From: Anagrus nilaparvatae
Taxonomy: Eukaryota; Arthropoda; Insecta; Hymenoptera; Mymaridae
DNA: 64,000 nucleotides
Direction of reading: 5' to 3'
Assembly: GCA_022575985.1 (NCBI GenBank)
Contig: JAKSXM010000247.1
Location: 6,347,501-6,411,500, forward strand
Below the pieces are notes generated by a model. The model did no database searches. It saw only the letters and a program-made list of their open reading frames with translations, and was not told the DNA's origin. Both the position numbers and the translations under genes were made by a program. Of the stretch, positions 26,001 to 37,000 are shown piece by piece (the first letter of the stretch is position 1; each line of letters begins with the position of its first letter).

Positions 26001-27178
26001 AATTTTTTTGGAGTCAGAAAATTGTTTTCAGTAAAAATAAAAAAACTAGAGAAAAATTCAAGACATTTTATAGATTCTTTACTATTCAGAAAACAAAAAC
26101 ATGATTGTTGTATCATAAATTAATTTTATTGAAAATTAGTTAATCGTTATTATCATTAACAAAAAAATAGGGCCCTTTGAAAAACTAGATTTTGCGTATC
26201 CAGTAGTCAAACGCACGATTGTTTATTTAAAAATGACTGTACTATTTGCAATTTATATTATTTACGCAACAAAATATTAGGACTATGAAGAGGCCCCCCT
26301 GAAAATTATTTGATAATTTTTTATTATGAGGCCTTAAGTTCACTAGATCAAAAAATACCGAAAAAATTGCAAATCCAGTTAATAACACGAAGTTTAAATT
26401 ATGAAAGCACTAGCTAACTAACATGATTCATAATAGATCTTGAAGTCTCTAAGTCTATAGTATACAAAATAGTACACGAGATATTAATGCTAAAATGCTA
26501 GATTTTGTTGGTGCGGGAGAAACACGTCGATTCCATAAGAAAGAAATTATCTTCGGTATTAGAAATAGTCTCTCCAATACATTTTTAAATTTTTTTCTGT
26601 AATTAATAATTATAACTTTACTGGGGGCAGAACTAGGCTCCTCTGAAAACTCTTAATGAGTTTGAATAATTATAAATTTGCAGTGAAACATGATTTTCTT
26701 AAGCAACATAAACAGTAGTAAATGCAATACAGGGGGGGCGGAGCCCCCCCCCTCCAACTTTTGCTACTATTTAAAATATATGTAACGCAATTATCCCTTA
26801 TATATAGGTTGAGTAAACAGTAAAAAAATTAAGTGTTAAACACTTTAAATTCAAAATATAAAATTTTCAAATTTTTGCTAATTTTAAAATTTTGATAAAT
26901 TTGCTTTTGGCTGACAGTTTTGCTGACAGCAAATTAGTAAAAAAAAAATCAAAACATCCGCAGTGAAATATGAAATAAGATACTTCTAGAAATAGTTTAA
27001 AACCGGATTTAAGTGAATAGCTCAAAAATTGAGTCCAAGAGCGATTTTTGACTGTTATGCCCCACTGTGTGGCGGACCAAAAAAAACAGGAAAAAACACA
27101 TTTCTACATTACCTGGGGGTTTTTGAGGTTGAGAAATACGATTTTTTGAATTGAAAATTTTCATTTTTTCACAAAAAA
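23075..27178. other. AT-rich intergenic DNA with small repeats
   Basis: No gene recognised in about 4.1 kb. Small features: A-run near 23,140; TA microsatellite at about 23,430-23,455; a short degenerate repeat of CGCATTTGCGTTAACAG type at about 24,045-24,180; four copies of a 14-bp ATGATTTATCAT-like unit at about 25,623-25,672. Open stretches of 60-70 codons at 24,605, 25,172 and 25,907 look like chance. Confidence 0.55.
26732..26752. repeat. G7/C9 hairpin
   Basis: Seven G, then CGGAG, then nine C: a very stable hairpin in otherwise A/T-rich DNA. Similar G-run/C-run palindromes occur near mobile-element ends in some insect genomes (general recollection). No partner end was found. Confidence 0.6.
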
Positions 27179-27909
27179 AGGCCCACAAAAAAAAAAGTCA
27201 AAACCCAGAAGGTAGACCTGACTAACTTTACGTTTTTTGGTGTTCTAAATCCAAATTTTCCATCCAAAATTCGATTTGATTGTCCAGTTTCCCCCAGCAC
27301 CCCCCAGCACCACCCAATACCCTCTGGGGGGGATAAAAATAAGTTTTTTATAAAAATTTAAAATTAGTGCATATTCTTAGATATTTTGGTGTAAAATTAC
27401 TAAAAATATTTATTCAAACTGTTTTCGAACTCCATATAAGCCCCTAAAGCACCCCTAGTATCAGTAACTAGACCCCCTAGGGGTCAAAAACTGATTTTAG
27501 TAAAAAATGAAAACTAACGTAAATCCTTTGGTCTTTTTTGTAGGAAAACTAAAAATATTTATGCAGTTATTTGTCAACTCCCGGTGAACCCCTGAAATAC
27601 CCCTAGTATCGGTTACCATACCCCCAAGGGGTCAGAAACTGATTTTTAGTAAAAAATTAAAATTAGTGCATATTCTTTGGTGTTTTGGTGTAGGAAAATT
27701 TAAATCATTTATGCAAACCTCGTATGAGCCCATAGACCTCACCCCCTCGATATTGGTCACCACTCTTCTAGGGGTCAAATACTGCTTTTTTGTAAGATTT
27801 CATTTTTAATGCATATTTCTAGCTATTATGGAGTATGTAATGAAAAAATGTTTATGAGAACTATTTTAAATACTTATTTCAGGCACAAATCCAATTCTAG
27901 CTCATTTGT
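27179..27909 (+). repeat. Left terminal inverted repeat of the transposon
   Basis: 731 bp. Contains three to four diverged tandem subterminal units of about 150-170 bp, each with a TTAGTGCATATTCTTTGG-like phrase and an ACCCCTAGTATC / AGGGGTCA phrase. Arrays of subterminal repeats are typical transposase-binding regions, which is inference here. Confidence 0.8.
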
Positions 27910-27974
27910 AAGAAAGTAAAAAATTCGTGCTTTATAAAAATTTAATAGAAATTGCAAAATTCTTAAATATAATA

Positions 27975-28310
27975 TTACAAAATATTATTGTCTAAAAGCA
28001 GCTGCGGTCTTTCATCGCATCGATTTAAAACGATGCTTAGATTTTTTATAGTAGGTTTTTTTCTTGATGCATTAAACTCTAAGGTAGCCAAGTTACCTAC
28101 TATCTTAGAGCTGCGGTCGCCGGATAACGACGACTGCGGGCACGCTTTCGCACCCTGACCAGCTGCCGATACTGGGGTTATTTGCGCTGCAAATCCCCCC
28201 TGCATCGTAAACTTTTTCCTTTCTACTTTTGCCATAAAGGCATCGGCTTAATCTAGGAGCTTAGCCGGTTAAACCTTTATCCGCCTTCACCAAGGGGAGG
28301 TGTCCTAGTC
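27975..28310. other. GC-richer island inside the transposon
   Basis: Base composition rises sharply compared with the flanks. There is an 86-codon open stretch on the minus strand (27,975-28,235) containing AAGQGAKACPQSSLSGDRSS, which I do not recognise. It is followed by CTAAGATAGTAGGT-type sequence that could be a splice region or an internal motif. No homology to known transposases can be claimed. Confidence 0.35.
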
Positions 28311-28479
28311 GCAAAAGTAAATATGTAATAAATTCTATTTTAGAAAAATAAAATATATTTCAGTATCTACTTATGACGAACATAAAATGTGGTAAGTATG
28401 AAATTGTTGAAATCAGTATGTGGTAAGTTTGAAACAAGTAAGAATCGCAGAATTATTTCTTTCTATGAGGAAAATATAA

Positions 28480-28930
28480 ATCTTATTTGAATTTGCAGAT
28501 TAATAACTGGGATAAGAAACAATTGGGTTCAAAACAGAATTTGTTATCCATGTGGGACTACGTTGTATTTTTCAAAAATCCAAAAAAAAGTATTTATGAA
28601 AACGCTAGCTACGTGGAATGAGCCAAGAACTAATGAAGAATGCTATATTAAAATGACTACATTTAATGGTATGAAAGCATGTTTAATTTTCAAATGCCAT
28701 ATAATTTACCCCACCATTATAGTAATGATGTTGCATTTTCAAGTAATATTGAATATTCAAATGCAATCATGGTGCAGGTTTGGATGAAAGGGAAATGGAT
28801 GCACAAGAGTCAAAGAGTGACATGGATGTTAATGACAATTCTAAAGATTCATGTAGTACGCAAAGTGATTCTGAAAGTGAGGAAGAATATACAAATGGTA
28901 AAAAAGAGAGACGTATAAGATCATGGAATT
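28480..28930 (+). pseudogene. Unrecognised coding-like fragments in the transposon core
   Basis: Short pieces in different frames look like former coding sequence: GIRNNWVQNRICYPCG after a TTTGAATTTGCAG acceptor-like site, and an acidic, serine-rich stretch SDMDVNDNSKDSCSTQSDSE near 28,815-28,875 followed by a lysine-rich tail. Frames are broken by stops, so no product is expected. It may be the N-terminal part of the protein remnant downstream. Confidence 0.35.
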
Positions 28931-29019
28931 AAGAAAAATAAATGAAATGATCAGAAAATAAAGTTAACGAAAAGATTCTGTAGAATATCTGATTTAAAAA
29001 TGAAACATGGATGGAATAA

Positions 29020-29900
29020 TGACAAAAGATACATCAAGATCATACTATCCCGTACAAAGCAAAGAATTTTTACATTTTTAAAAAAGAAGAGTCTCTTGTA
29101 TATTGCACAGATGTTAAAGATCTAATTAACAGCTTTGAGCCCGATTTTTACATAAGTGAAAAATGAAGACTTTTTATTGACTCTTGTTAACGAAGTCTAA
29201 AGGCTCTTATTACCCTCTTAAATTTTACGAACATACCAAGTTCAATACTAATATCCCATTATGTAAATGCAAGATATTGAATGGAAGATATTGAAACAAT
29301 AAAATTTATTCTTGAAAAAATAAAGTATAAGGACCCCAATTGAAAAATTGCTAGGATTTTAAAATAATATCTATCTTGTTAGGGCAAGAATCAGGATTTA
29401 CAAAGTATGCATGGTTATTGTGTATGTAGATCAGTCGCGATCGCCTAAATCATTAGAAGTTCCTTAACTCCAGATACAGTAAACTTTATCCATAAAAGTT
29501 TCCTTTAAACTTTTTCCAGACACTGAATTCATAAAATGCATGGAAAATATAGAGAAAAATGCTTGGGAAAGTTTTAACTATGTAGTTCAACATTTTTTAA
29601 TTAGAGACAAAAATGACAATTACAAAAAGAAAAGAAAAAAATTGCTTGAAAATTATAAAGAGCTTGGTTGTCTAATGAATGCAAAACTGCACTATCTTGA
29701 AACACATGTAGATTAATCCCAAGCAATTTAGGTGACTACAGTGAGGAACAGGGTGAAATATTCCAACAGGACATTAAGGTAATGGAAAAGTGATATCAAG
29801 GTAGGTGGGACAAAAGATTTATCAGAAGACAGCGAGGAAGATAAGAATGTAAAAATAGAAATAAAATTGAAAAGAAAAGCACCATGTAAACTTAAAAGGT
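29020..29900 (+). pseudogene. Decayed transposon-borne protein gene
   Basis: Recognisable blocks lie in order but in shifting frames with stops: KEESLVYCTDVKDLINSF (29,083), RLFIDSC then RSLKAL, EDIETIKFILEKIKYKD (29,284), NYKELGCLMNAKLHYLETH (29,651), LGDYSEEQGEIFQQDIKVM (29,728) and YQGRWDKR (29,793). These match, from memory, a protein family found in many copies in arthropod genomes and probably carried by DNA transposons; I cannot name its superfamily with certainty. The frame changes between 29,651 and 29,728 and several stops interrupt it, so this copy is dead. Its position inside the inverted-repeat element suggests it is the remnant of that element's transposase or accessory protein. 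Confidence 0.65.
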
Positions 29901-30002
29901 TTTTTAAAAGTAACAGTACTCATCAATAAAATTTTTCGTACTCCAAATTTCCCAATATTTTGCAATTTATTTTAAATTTTTATAAAGAACGAATTATTGA
30001 CC

Positions 30003-31071
30003 ACCTAACATATGAGCTAGAATTGAATTTGTGCCTGAAATGAGTATTTAAAAGAGTTCTCATAAATATTTTTTCATTACATACTCCAAAATAGCTAGAA
30101 ATATGCATTAAAATTGAAATCTTACAAATAACTAGTATTTGACCCCTAGAGTTATGGTGACTAACGTCAAGTGGGCAAGGTGTAAAGACGCATATGAGGT
30201 TTAAAGAAAGTTTGCATAAATAATTTGAATTTTCCTAAACCAAAACACCAAAGAATTTGCAATAATTTTAATTTATTATTAAATTTTTGTTTTTGACCCC
30301 TAGGAGGTCTAGTTACAGCAGTAAGTAGCAACTAGGGGTACTAGTATTTGACCCCTAGAAGAGTGGTAACTAACATCGAGTGGGTGAGGTCTATGGGCTC
30401 ATACAAGGTTTGCATAAATGATTTAAATTTTCCTACACCAAAACACCAACGAATATGCACTAAATTTCATAATGCTCGGAAAGGTCGTTTTTTAATATTA
30501 TGAAATTTATTACTCTCCTTATTATCGAGCGATAACAAATATTGGATTTTCTTAAAATTCATTATAAAATTTTGAATATGCACTAATTTTAATTTTTTAC
30601 TAAAAATCAGTTTCTGACCCCTTGGGGGTATGGTAACCGATACTAGGGGTATTTCAGGGGTTCACCGGGAGTTGACAAATAATTGCATAAATATTTTTAG
30701 TTTTCCTACAAAAAAGACTAAAGAATTTACATTAGTTTTCATTTTTTACTAAAATCAGTTTTTTACCCCTAGGGGGTCTAGTTACTGATACTAGGGGTGC
30801 TTTAGGGGCTAATATGGAGTTCGAAAACAGTTTGAATAAATATTTTTCGTAATTTTACACCAAAATATCTAAGAATATGCACTAATTTTAAATTTTTATA
30901 AAAAACTTATTTTTAACCCCCCCAGGGGGGTGCTGGGTGGTGCTGAGAGGTGCTGGGGGGAAACTGGACGATCAAATCGAATTTTGGATGGAAAATTTGG
31001 ATTTAGAACACCAAAAAACGTAAAGTTAGTCAGGTCTACCTTCTGGGTTTTAACTTTTTTTTTCTGGGCCT
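30003..31071 (-). repeat. Right terminal inverted repeat of the transposon
   Basis: 1,069 bp, inverted copy of 27,179-27,909. An additional subterminal unit (near 30,290-30,450 beside 30,140-30,290) and a small unrelated insert around 30,470-30,585 explain the extra length. It ends TGGGCCT at 31,071, with TGTGTTATTAACCC beyond. Confidence 0.8.
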
Positions 31072-31295
31072 GTGTTATTAACCCTTATACAACTCGTGTA
31101 CCCATTTCGCCGAAAAGTTAAATTTTTCACAATTTCTACTCATTATTTTTTTCCCAGCTTCTGGGCCAACTATAAGCATCTAATTGACATTAACTCCCCG
31201 TGAACCAAATATTAAAAAATTTATTTTTAGTACATTTTTTAATTTAGTTAAAAAACAAACCTCTCTACCAACAGATGGGGTACCCATGTACTCAG
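31072..31295. other. Spacer, no gene seen
   Basis: Unique sequence between the inverted-repeat transposon and the gypsy-like LTR. The phrase GTACCCAT occurs twice, without an obvious meaning. Confidence 0.4.
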
Positions 31296-31500
31296 TGTGG
31301 CGACCAGAGCCTCTAGTTCCTATATACAACATGATTGTATTGGTGATATATGTATGCATGTGCTACATCCCGCGTATATGCTACGCGAGCTCAAGCAGTA
31401 CAACTGTACATGTGGCTTGACATACACCTATTATTATACACGAATAAATATATTGTTACTGTTACGTACTCAGTGCATCTATTTCCCCACATTTCTTACA
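31296..31500 (+). mobile_element. LTR of a gypsy-like remnant
   Basis: 205 bp starting TGTGGCGACC and ending TTTCTTACA (TG...CA). It is followed after one base by TGGTGACCCCAACGTGAT, the form and place of a primer-binding site. A second LTR was not found in the window, so the element is incomplete. Two 70-80 codon open stretches in it are not meaningful. Confidence 0.6.
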
Positions 31501-31501
31501 T

Positions 31502-31519
31502 TGGTGACCCCAACGTGAT
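31502..31519 (+). promoter_or_regulatory. Primer-binding site of the gypsy-like remnant
   Basis: TGGTGACCCCAACGTGAT starts one base after the LTR end. The TGG start pairs with a tRNA CCA end, and the TGGTGACCCC pattern is familiar from insect LTR elements. The priming tRNA is not identified. Confidence 0.6.
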
Positions 31520-32129
31520 AAATAATCGTGCAAAAAATTCAAAAGTTATTAAATAACACAAAAGTTTAAATAAAACTATCAACAAAGTAAAAAAATTGTG
31601 AGAAAAACATCGTGCTTTAAAAAAAAGTGTGTTATAAAAAAATTAAAAGAAAAGTGACTAAGAAATAATATTTTTCACTGAAAAATCCTCTTAATTATTA
31701 AAAAAGTGCAGTTTAGTGTTCAATTATTTTATTTTAAAAAAATTAGAAAAAAGGACGCTTCCAGAAAAAGCTTCTATGATTCATCATCAAGAAAGAATTT
31801 TTTCACATGGTATGACTCAAAATTTTAAAATAAAAAAAAAGCAATTAAAAAAAGTATCAAAATAACATCCGGCCAGCTGACACGGCTCTTGAGAAAAACA
31901 CACACTCAGATACATACACCAGCTGATCGTATACATAAATTTCTCCGACTCGTGCGCCTTTAGCTTTAGTATATACTATATACACGGGTCGTTCTCAAAC
32001 TCCCGGCCCACGAGTTTAGATACAGCATATATGCATGTATATATGGGTGATTCTCTGACAACTCGCACGCAAAGAAAATTTTTATAATATATATGGGTTG
32101 TTCCTATATATATAATACTTTTTAACACA

Positions 32130-32324
32130 ACAATACAAACAGTACTATTGTAACAGAAAACAACGGTGACAGTGCAAGCATAAGCGATTCCGACAACGAA
32201 AATTTTCACGACACCGTAGCCTTAGTAGAATCAGAAGAAGAACAAGAAATGGCTACTACTATAAATACTTCCAAAATTAAGCTGCAACCGTTTTATGAGT
32301 CTGAGCAACCGGTTCAAGGGTTCC
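32130..32324 (+). pseudogene. Gag N-terminal fragment
   Basis: An open frame reads TENNGDSASISDSDNENF and continues through DTVALVESEEEQEMATTINT to KIKLQPFYES before the junction at about 32,324. An acidic stretch followed by MATT...KLxPF is how many gypsy-type Gag proteins begin. It is followed directly, in a different frame, by integrase sequence, so the rest of gag and nearly all of pol are deleted. Confidence 0.55.
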
Positions 32325-32547
32325 ACGGATCAAGGTTCTCAATTTGAAGCCTTATTATTTAAAGCCTTGTTACAGTATGCAGGTTGCCAAAGAGTCCGCA
32401 CAATAGCTTATCATCCAGCAGCGAACGGCATGGTAGAACGTCTACACCGTGTCATGAAAGCAGCGCTAATCTGCCTTGGTAAAAAAGAAAATTGGGTAGA
32501 ACTCCTACCTACAGTCATGCTAGGGCTCAGAGCAAGTATTAGTACTG
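32325..32547 (+). pseudogene. Retroviral-type integrase core fragment
   Basis: TDQGSQFEALLFKAL, RTIAYHPAANGMVERLHR and ENWVELLPTVMLGLRA are classic integrase core motifs. The second Asp and the Glu are separated by exactly 35 residues, the DX35E pattern. The first catalytic Asp and the zinc-binding domain are missing, and the frame runs into unrelated sequence at about 32,548. It belongs to the same deletion derivative as the gag fragment. It would integrate cDNA in a complete element; here it cannot act. Confidence 0.85.
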
Positions 32548-32551
32548 GTGT

Positions 32552-32816
32552 CATCTACAGGGCCAAAGAGGTGAAATACATTTTTTGTATACATTTTTGG
32601 AATAAGCGTCCCAAAAAACATGAGTATATAGTTCAATTTTTATTTTTCGAGAAAAAAATTTTTTTTACTTCTTTGGGGGGCTTATGGGGGCGCTGGGAGC
32701 AAATTGGCTAATTTTATTGCATTTCTTTAGCCATATTCAGTTTTAGCACCACCGGAAACCCCCATGCCAGGGGGTCTACCCACTGGTACATTATTTGTTT
32801 TTGTGTGCCTGTGTAA
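32552..32816. mobile_element. Small element related to the inverted-repeat transposon
   Basis: Interrupts the integrase core. The left end reads ACAGGGCCAAAG and the right end, on the other strand, ACACAGGCACACAAA. A phrase inside the right end (GTGGGTAGACCCCC) parallels the GGTAGACCTGAC landmark of the 27,179-31,071 element. No ORF belongs to it. Possibly a non-autonomous relative; ends are only roughly placed. Confidence 0.4.
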
Positions 32817-33419
32817 TAGAGCTATGGAGCTTTCAAGCTCCGTAGCAGCCAAAGTTGAAACTTTGGAGCTTTGTGTCCATGGAGACATTTTTTCAGAATA
32901 ATAAAATCTAAACCATACAAAAATTCACCTAATTTGATCGAACGGCCATATCCTATTCATTTGTGCGGGGTCCTTTTTCGAAAAATCGCAAAATTAAAAA
33001 CAAAAGTTAATTCAGTTTTTTAAATATTTGACCAAATTGCTGTTATGCAATAACTAACAAAAAAATAATAAATAATCAATAATAATTTATATATAATTAA
33101 TAATAAATATTAAACAATTACCTAAGACAATATTTATAAATAAAATATGTAAATACTATTTAAGTTTGTTAATCAAATAAGAAATGTTTTACGTTAAGAA
33201 ATAATAACATAATATTAAGAAATTATAACATAAATTAGGAAAGCATAGTTTATTATTACGCAATCTATAACATAAGATTATATAATAAATAAATAGTTTA
33301 GGAAATTATAATATTTATATTTTGGAATACTTTAAATAATTTAAAAAAACACGATTAATGTATAAGACAATAAAAATTTTAACAAGGCAGTCAGTCAAGA
33401 TAAATCTCGCGACGTATAC
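32817..33419. other. Hairpin and AT-rich spacer
   Basis: Begins near a hairpin at 32,821-32,846 (GCTATGGAGCTT, 2-base loop, AAGCTCCGTAGC). The rest is A/T-rich, without ORFs. It ends in ATAC at 33,416-33,419, the left target duplication of the large LTR element. Confidence 0.6.
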
Positions 33420-34059
33420 TGTTGTGTTTAGATGTGAATAAACACAGATAAATGAGGATGTTCGTATTCGGGTTTAGCCTGTTGGCTAAACTCATTTACT
33501 GGTGACAGGAATTTAAATAACTAAGTCCTTTTGTTATTATAATGCTGATTTATTGACTTATAAAGTGGCTGGCCGTGCTTAGATCTCTTAATAGCGGTAG
33601 AGAGATAACCTGAGTACAAGTTAGTTAGTTCAGTCAGTTCTGTATTTCAGTTCGTTCTCTCTAAGGGACTACATGGTCCCAAGTTCTCTCTGCTCTCCCT
33701 CCTTCTTCTCTGCCGGTCAGGAGCTTGTGCGAGAGCTTTTATAAGCTTACGCTTGAGGGAATAGAAGAGGGGATCGATGCGCGTAATTGGCTTAACGCGG
33801 AAAATTTAGTGTCCTTAGTAACAGTGTCTCCAATCATTGGTAATTAGTCTGTCAAAGCGCATGATGGGGGTGGCTTTATTCCCACCTTCAGGACTTCGTG
33901 TGAGGTCTTATTATGCACTTTCTTGCACGTGCGGTTTCTCGGAATGATGGTGCTGATGAAGAATTTTTAATTATAATATCATATTATTTTAATTCTAATA
34001 AATCTGTCTAGACGTAATTCTTGGTATTTATATTTAATCAATTTGTACCTAACGGTACA
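33420..34059 (-). repeat. 3' LTR of the giant element
   Basis: 640 bp; in element sense it begins TGTACCGTTAGG and ends CACAACA. The AATAAA signal for transcript ending lies at 33,549-33,554 on the minus strand. It differs from the other LTR at 33,718 (C here, T at 53,529). The inverted pair GTTTAGCC / GGCTAAAC can form an 8-bp stem with a 4-base loop. Confidence 0.95.
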
Positions 34060-34070
34060 CCTCCCCCTCT
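34060..34070 (-). promoter_or_regulatory. Polypurine tract
   Basis: AGAGGGGGAGG on the minus strand, directly adjacent to the 3' LTR start. This is the expected plus-strand DNA primer of an LTR retrotransposon. A 15-base stretch including it recurs at 45,194-45,208. Confidence 0.85.
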
Positions 34071-37000
34071 GGGATACATCCCTCCTGGGATGGCTACTAT
34101 CCAAAACTGTCATGTTTTCAGTGAGAACAAAAAAAAACAGGGAGTGGTTCTAAAATGTCTACCTATTAAGAGATCTAGTTACGTTTTAAATTTACATTTG
34201 TTTTTACAGAAAAAAAAATCTTAAATTTACATTTGTATAAAGTTTTGAATAATTAAACTTATGTGGATTACAATATTTCATAAAAACAAAGTTATTAAGT
34301 TCAATTCCTTATTTTTACATCTTTTACAAAAATATTAGTTTATGTTTGATCTTTGTTGAAGTACTGGTTTTTTTATAAATTGATAACTTAAAGAATATAG
34401 CTATTTGTATATAACATTTTATGCTTCATTATTATTTTAGAGATTATTGTTATTTTTACTGCTGTTTTTTTTGAAAAGACAATGTATTTCTACAAATGTT
34501 ATACTAAACTTAATAATTAAAATTCTTATTTTATTTTACATTTTTTTTTGATTTTTGATTATATATTAAAAGAAAAAGAAAAAAAAATTAAGATAGTGTA
34601 AGACATATTTTAGAATTAACGTTACTTGTGATTACCTAGTTATTTTAAACTTATTGCTATTATTTATTTTTTATACATTAAAATTCTTAAAATTATTTGT
34701 GATTACATAGTTGTCTTATAGTTATTGATATTATTATTTTTATACATATTTTTTTTTTGATTTTTGTATTTTGAAAAGAATATTATTAAGATAGTGTAAG
34801 ATGTATTCTAGAAGTTAAAGTTACTTGTGATTACATGATTATCCTAAAATTATTATTATTTTTTTGTTATAAACCTTTTGATTCTTGTTAGTTTTTCGTG
34901 TTTTGAAAAATGAGAGGAATTGAAAATACATTTTTTATAAGTGTTACACTGAAAGATTCAATTACAGTGATTAGGTGATTATTAAAACTTATAGTTATCA
35001 ATATTTCATTACTATTTTTTTTTGGATTTCCTGAATAATATTAACATATAAAATTATAGGAATTTTTTCTACTTTTCATAGTAGTTTGGGTAATTCATTA
35101 TTATTACTATTTTGTAGTGTTTAGAAACTAAGAAAAATTAAGATCAAATTTTACTCTTTTGTTTGATTGTTCGTAATTGTTTATATATGTATATATAATT
35201 TTTTTTTTTTTAATTTGTTTTTTGTGAAAAAAAAAATTTTATACTTAGAGAAATTAAAGAATATAAACTGAAATTATTAAAGAAATAGGAAAAAATTATA
35301 GTGCAGTTAATAATTTTCTGATTATAATAAATTTCTTGGTACATAGAAACACTCCAAGTTTGAATTTATGTTTTTGTTTCGTTTTTAAATTTTTTGTATA
35401 TTTTGTGTTTTTTTTTTTATTAGTCTAATTTTTATACTAGTAAACATTAATTATATAATATTTTGATTATTAAAATTATTGGTTATTTTATGCTTAATTA
35501 AATGAAAAGGAAAAAGTATATGAAAATTATTATAGAAAATAACATGTTAAAATTAGTATATCTTTTCTTTTGCTTGTACTCAGAGTTGGATTTTGTTTTA
35601 TGAAGGTGTCTCAGTTGTCTTTTGAAAAGGAAAGATTCTTTTGTAGTTGTCAAGGCTTCATATAGGATGCGAAGAGCTTCTTGTGGTTGATTGTTTGTCT
35701 GCGTGTTTGGCGTTATGATGTCCAGACTGCTACTGGAATTTGTATTATATCTGGTTTTTTGGCCACCTTAAACGCATCTGTAACTTTCCTAAAATAATTA
35801 GTACCCCTACATTCGAGACAAAACGTGAAAATTAAATTTCATATTAGGATGATAATAAGGATTGTGAGTAAAATTTATTGATTGTGAGTGTAGTTTAATG
35901 TATGTGAAATATCGAAGTTTATTTTTCTAAATTTCATCGTATTCTGATATTTTTGCACCTCGGATTTTATTTTTTTATAATAAAATTTATAGCTATTAAA
36001 TATGTACATAATGTACTACTATATTTTTATAAAATAAAAGTAATTATAACGCATATTAAATGCCAATGATAGTTTTTTTTTGATTACATAAAAAATTTGT
36101 AGTACGATTTTTGATTATGTAATGATTATAATGATCATAACTTTAATTTTTTTTACGGTCACTTTGCTCTATAAATTTATGGCGGTATTTATTCAATGAT
36201 TAGGCGCGGCTATTTTAAAAAAATTATATATAGCCTGTATGGATAAATTGGTGGTAACCAACACACACGTATTTCGAACGCAAATAGGGACCTAAAAAAA
36301 ATAAACTTAATATAGTAATTGTAGTAATTATAGTAATTGTTGTCATATAAAAACAACAATAATTATTTAATATAGTTACTTCCCATTAGTAGGAGAGACA
36401 CAAATATAGGGTATAAATATTTTTTATGCTATAAGATTAAAATGTCACCACTTTTTGCGTTTGTTCCCTTTTTTTTTATTTTTTGAGATGATTATAGAAC
36501 TTTTGTTTTTTTTTTTTATTACAGGTAAAAATAAAATCAATCAACAGAAAATTTATTAATTATGCTAAGAAAAATATGTACCTAAAGGTGGTACTATTAT
36601 AATACGTTTATGTATATTTATATCATTATTAAAAAAAATGCAGTGATAGTTGTATGAAAAATAATAAAAATTTAATTTTGAAAACAAAAATTAATAAATT
36701 CAAAAATCCAAACCTCTATTGGAATAATATTTTTTTTATGATTATTTTTTTTCCTATTTTTTTTTATTTTCTTAATTACTTTATTTTTATATGCATGAAA
36801 AAAAAAACAGCGCTTGGCAAAAAAAAAATCTCCAGTCTATTTCATAAGTAAATTACATAATATTATAACTTATTAGTTATATTTGTAATTATTTATTATC
36901 TTCTATAAAAATCATTTTGTTTATTGTTGAGCTTATTAATTTTCACCTAATCATAAGTAGTTTTTTTTTAAATTAACAATTTTATATTTGTTATTTTTGT

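Larger units (their letters stand above)
27179..31071 (+). mobile_element. DNA transposon with long terminal inverted repeats
   Basis: The left arm (27,179-27,909) is the reverse complement of the right arm (30,003-31,071). Both begin AGGCCCA and carry the same ordered landmarks: GGTAGACCTGAC, a C-rich block of CCCCCCAGCACC type, then subterminal units containing CCCCTAGGGGTC-like palindromes. The right arm is longer because it has an extra subterminal unit and a roughly 110-bp insert near 30,470-30,585. The 2.1-kb core holds a GC-richer island and a decayed protein gene. Target duplication was not resolved because the left end runs into an A-tract. Superfamily unknown. Confidence 0.8.

Noticed and set aside
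28563..28918. 74- and 79-codon frames as transposase
   Set aside because: They are fragments in shifting frames; only short pieces look coding-like and no family could be recognised.
31297..31556. Plus-strand 68-78 codon frames across the small LTR
   Set aside because: They overlap the LTR and primer site in three frames; no coding evidence.
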